This document shows positions 60,981 through 64,000 of a DNA stretch of 64,000 nucleotides, piece after piece. Numbering within the stretch: the first letter of the stretch is position 1; every line of letters begins with the position of its first letter. The notes under the pieces were generated by a model that saw only the letters and a list, made by a program, of their open reading frames with translations, ran no database searches and was not told the DNA's origin. A program made the translations under genes and the position numbers. Source of the stretch: Cellulomonas iranensis NBRC 101100 = JCM 18110 (GTDB taxonomy: Bacteria; Actinomycetota; Actinomycetes; Actinomycetales; Cellulomonadaceae); contig NZ_BCRB01000005.1 of assembly GCF_001552375.1 (NCBI RefSeq), forward strand, positions 1 through 64,000, given 5' to 3'.

Positions 60981-63368
60981 TCACGGGACTAGTCGGACGT
61001 AGCCGCGGAGTCCCAGAGCGATCATCCGATCCTCGAAGAACTTCGCCGCGGCTGGGCTGTTGGTGACGTACTCAATCACTCCTGTGTCTCCTAGTCGGCT
61101 CGCTGCCTCTGCCAGGCGAAGGAGCCGCTTGTCCATGACGCGTGTCGCGACCTCTTCGAGCTTGCTTCCCACGGCCGGTTCGTAGAACGAGCTCCCCGAT
61201 CCCGGTGCGACGTACTTGGCATCTCCCACGGCGCCGTAGGTCGAAGTGAAACCGTCGGGAAGTGTGCGGCCCTCAGCAAGCTCGACGACACGCTCGTTGT
61301 CGCCGTAAACCCTCAACTGGTACTGCAGCTCGTCACCCTTCGCTGAGAGAGGAACGTGCGGGAGCGCCTCGTACCGTGCCACCGCCGCAGCTTCCTCAGC
61401 GGCCGACAGGGCCGGTTGCACGGTCCCGTCAGCCAGCGGCACCGGCCTCCTTCCGAAGAACCAGTCGAGGTCGATCACCCCAGCGTCGGACCCATCCGTG
61501 AGTAGCGCGCGACGCGTCGCGAGCCAGGCGGCGGGGTCCGCGGCGACGTCTTTCGCGGTGGTCCGCACGCTGCGGCCGATCGTGGCGCCGGCGAAGTTCG
61601 CTGGTGCGAAGGTGAGCGCGACACCGAGGGTGTCGGCGGCGACCTGGGCGGGGGTGGCGGTCAGGACGTAGTCGCGCGTGGCCCGCTGCGGGTCGCGCAT
61701 GAACGTCGCGATGCCGCCGGACTTGTCCAGGCCCCAGGTCAGGACCCCGGAGATTCCGAACGCGAAAGCGAGGGAGCCCCCGGACAGCGTCACGAGCGCG
61801 GCGATGCCGAGTCCGATGAGCAGCTGCGTGCTCATCGGTTGGTCGTGCCACCAACGACCGAGGTCCTCGATCAGCCCGGCCAGCCAGCTCGCACCGTAGG
61901 TCTCGTGGTACCGCTGCAGGTCCCACGGGTAAGGGCCGAACCGTGCAGCGGCCGCCGGGGCCACCCCGAGCGCGAGGACGAGCAGCAACCCGAGGGCGGT
62001 CCCGGCGAGTGCCTGTGCGCGGAGGACTGCGCTTCGAGTCGGGGTGCCCGCCAGGGTGTCGTAGGCGAGCTCGCGGGCCGCACGCTGGGCCGCCGCGGCG
62101 TCCTGCCCGCGCAGCACGGCGACCCGTCGCGGCTCGTCCGGCTGCCGGGCGAACGCCGCCACCGTCTGCGTGACGTCGCGGACCACGACCCAGACCCACC
62201 ACGTCACCACGGCGGCGATGCCCTCGAAAAGACGCGCTGCCCGCCCTCGGCCGCCTGCCTTCCAGCCCCGCCCCGCCCATGAAGGCGCCACGTCGTGGAC
62301 CAAGCCGGGTGCACGCAGCGACCGCAACCGATGCGCGTCGAGGAGCGTGCACATGACGGCAACGAGCACGACGAGCGCCACCCGGCCGTGGCCGTGGCCG
62401 AGCACCGACCAGGGCACCCGGACCCACCACGGCACCGACGTCACCGCCGGGTCCAGCCACCGCGGTGTGCCGTCCGGTGACAACGCGCCCGCGTCGACCT
62501 GGACGTTCAGACCTCCGTGGTCCGCGATCGCCACCCACAACGCCAGCAACGGCGCGAGCAGTGCCACCGCACGAGCGATCGCGCCACCTGCGTCCCCTTG
62601 CCGACGGCTCCACCGCCATACCCCGACGCCGACTCCGACCGCGCCCGTGACCGTCGCAGTGAGCACACCGTGACCGCCGTACGCGGCGATCTCTCCATGC
62701 AGGGCGTTCGGCACCGGGACCCACCCCAGCTGCACCCAGTCCGGGGGCACCCCCTCACCGCCGGACCAGAAGCGAGTCATCATCCCCGACGTCGTGACCA
62801 TCAACGCCGTGCGACGCGCGGCCTCCTCGACGGCCACGAACGCCGTGCCTGCGGCCCACCCCAGCAGCAGCCAGTCCACCGCAGCGAACCGTCGCGCACG
62901 CCGCGGCGCGAGCAAGGCGACCACGGCTACCGGGACCAGCTTCAGAGCCTCCTCGCTCAGCGAGGCGATCATCACCGTCGGTCCAGAACCGCCCGCCGTC
63001 GACGCGACACGGAGCGCCAAGACGGTGCACACAGCCGCGACCACGAACGACCACGTCACGCACCCAGCGAAGTAGCGCATGCACCCGGCCCACGTGAGGG
63101 TCCTGGTCCGTGCCAGGACCCACCAGGCGACAACCAACCACACGGCACCCACGTACCCGCGCACCGCCAACCGCAGATCTGGCACCACCACCAGCAGCGC
63201 CAGCACCCACGCCAACGTGACCCACAATCCGATCGCACGCACCCGCGCCCACCGCGCCGCCAGCACCGGACGAGCCACCCACCACTGCGCGCGACGCTGC
63301 GCCCAGACCTGCCACCACTCCCGCGGCAGCGCAGCACCCACCGGACTCTCCACGGCGGTCGCCGACAC
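60981..63368 (-). CDS. PrsW-family membrane protease fused to a C-terminal nuclease-like toxin domain
   Basis: 795 residues from a GTG at 63368. The N-terminal 330 are polytopic and carry PrsW glutamic-protease motifs: IASLSEEALKLVPV, FVAVEEAARR and ALHGEIAAYGGHG. More membrane segments follow near 425-445 and 490-535. From about 640 the protein becomes soluble. The C-terminal 120 residues hold TYGAVGDAKYVAPGSGSSFY (D-x-K) and a helical end, matching restriction-nuclease-fold toxins. Likely a polymorphic toxin delivered or released via the protease part; the partner gene downstream would protect the cell. Confidence 0.82.
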   Translation of the reverse strand: MSATAVESPVGAALPREWWQVWAQRRAQWWVARPVLAARWARVRAIGLWVTLAWVLALLVVVPDLRLAVRGYVGAVWLVVAWWVLARTRTLTWAGCMRYFAGCVTWSFVVAAVCTVLALRVASTAGGSGPTVMIASLSEEALKLVPVAVVALLAPRRARRFAAVDWLLLGWAAGTAFVAVEEAARRTALMVTTSGMMTRFWSGGEGVPPDWVQLGWVPVPNALHGEIAAYGGHGVLTATVTGAVGVGVGVWRWSRRQGDAGGAIARAVALLAPLLALWVAIADHGGLNVQVDAGALSPDGTPRWLDPAVTSVPWWVRVPWSVLGHGHGRVALVVLVAVMCTLLDAHRLRSLRAPGLVHDVAPSWAGRGWKAGGRGRAARLFEGIAAVVTWWVWVVVRDVTQTVAAFARQPDEPRRVAVLRGQDAAAAQRAARELAYDTLAGTPTRSAVLRAQALAGTALGLLLVLALGVAPAAAARFGPYPWDLQRYHETYGASWLAGLIEDLGRWWHDQPMSTQLLIGLGIAALVTLSGGSLAFAFGISGVLTWGLDKSGGIATFMRDPQRATRDYVLTATPAQVAADTLGVALTFAPANFAGATIGRSVRTTAKDVAADPAAWLATRRALLTDGSDAGVIDLDWFFGRRPVPLADGTVQPALSAAEEAAAVARYEALPHVPLSAKGDELQYQLRVYGDNERVVELAEGRTLPDGFTSTYGAVGDAKYVAPGSGSSFYEPAVGSKLEEVATRVMDKRLLRLAEAASRLGDTGVIEYVTNSPAAAKFFEDRMIALGLRGYVRLVP

Positions 63369-63691
63369 CCTGCCCCCCTGCAAATCGGACCTCACGGCCG
63401 CGCAGCACCGTAGCGGGTCACGAGTCGCCCACCGGCCGATCCTGCGCCGAGCCACCCATACGGATCAGCGACGTCCCAGCACGATCACCCCGTGAGCAAA
63501 CGTCCGATCACCGGCGAGCCGCGCAACGAGCCGGCGCTGCGCCCCCGACGACGCGACCGTTGAGGTGATCGCGCCAGACGGCCCGGACTCGATAGTGGCG
63601 CTCCACGCATCCGGCGCTGCGCTGCGTCAGGCAGGTCGCTACGCGTCTTCGCTTCCTTGCCATGGTGGAGGGAAGCGTGGAGCCCCCCACC
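63369..63691. other. 323-bp gap upstream of the PrsW-toxin gene
   Basis: No gene, RNA or repeat that I can support. It should contain the promoter of the toxin-immunity pair; no clear hexamers stand out. Confidence 0.4.
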
Positions 63692-64000
63692 TCACCCCAC
63701 CGGCGGCTCGACCACCACGGGCACGCCCCAGTCGGTGAACTGCTGCACGGTCGTCGTCTGCACGCCCCCGAACGTGCCGGTCCCCTGCGTCCCGACGACC
63801 ACGTGCCCGTCGGCGAGCCACACGATGAGCTCCTGCATGTCGACGCCGGCCATGCTGAACGGTGCGTCGGACTGCAGGCGCCACGCGTGCACCTCGCCGC
63901 CGTTGACGAGGTCGATGACGTCCTGGTCGGGCTGCACCGTGTACGTGGGTGACATGGCGATCATGCCGGCGCTGACGGCCGGGTCGGCGAGCGTGCGGTA
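63692..64000 (-). CDS. Unknown protein, 5' end outside window
   Basis: The last 102 codons plus stop are visible and open to the window edge. The sequence is a compact alpha/beta end with MSPTYTVQPDQDVIDLVNGG, ELIVWLADGHVVVG and VPVVVEPPVG; no membrane segment. I recognise no family. Nearness to the PrsW-toxin locus suggests it may belong to the same toxin cluster, but that is only position. Confidence 0.6.
   Translation of the reverse strand, partial: YRTLADPAVSAGMIAMSPTYTVQPDQDVIDLVNGGEVHAWRLQSDAPFSMAGVDMQELIVWLADGHVVVGTQGTGTFGGVQTTTVQQFTDWGVPVVVEPPVG

Noticed and set aside
63508-63690. Short minus-strand open frame between the PrsW-toxin gene and the last gene
   Set aside because: Arg/Ala-rich, no ribosome site, and no resemblance to a known small protein.

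Overview
The window comes from a very GC-rich actinobacterium. GTG starts are common and third codon positions are almost always G or C. The gene set points to a saprophytic, Cellulomonas-like member of the Micrococcales: two secreted GH10 xylanases, a SepX/GlpR-rimJ-moeA-5-formyl-THF cyclo-ligase neighbourhood, ANTAR and NarL regulators, and a Phd/PIN module. The genus is inferred from style and content, not proven.

Positions 1-44,000 are mostly ordinary chromosome. Housekeeping genes come first (SepX-like division protein, RimJ-type acetyltransferase, MoeA, formyl-THF cyclo-ligase, penicillin acylase, FmdB zinc ribbon, SAF protein, MscL), with a CIRCE-like HrcA operator at 5824-5850. Next is a 1,564-residue helicase-derived protein whose ATPase motifs look inactivated. 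It is followed by transporters, an XRE/TPR regulator, a CPBP protease, a radical SAM/SPASM enzyme, a two-component system, an ANTAR regulator, a LigD-type PE-Pol protein, a GH15 enzyme, an L,D-transpeptidase, a complete siderophore-uptake operon with iron boxes, Fic and Phd/PIN genes, a SNF2 helicase with a probable 5' frameshift, and two divergent xylanases that share an operator-like motif.

Two accessory segments follow. Island 1 (about 44,150-51,520) is bounded by a 42-bp duplication of the 3' half of tRNA-Arg(CCU) (44149-44190 and 51480-51521), the scar of tyrosine-integrase insertion. It carries a SIR2-type defence protein, a NERD nuclease-like protein, an ATP-grasp protein and two unknowns, but no integrase. 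Island 2 (about 51,550-60,500) lies between two diverged 395-bp copies of the tRNA 5' flank, each holding the end of a transposase-like gene. The left copy is hit by a degenerate IS3-family element. The cargo is an FRG-domain protein, a possible nuclease, a small unknown, an overlapping DUF6414-like/ClpB-like AAA+ pair, and an AlbA_2/Schlafen-like protein. This is the best candidate for an undescribed anti-phage or stress system.

The right end (60,585-64,000) carries a PrsW-type membrane protease fused to a C-terminal nuclease-like toxin domain, its likely immunity gene immediately downstream, and a partial unknown gene running off the window.
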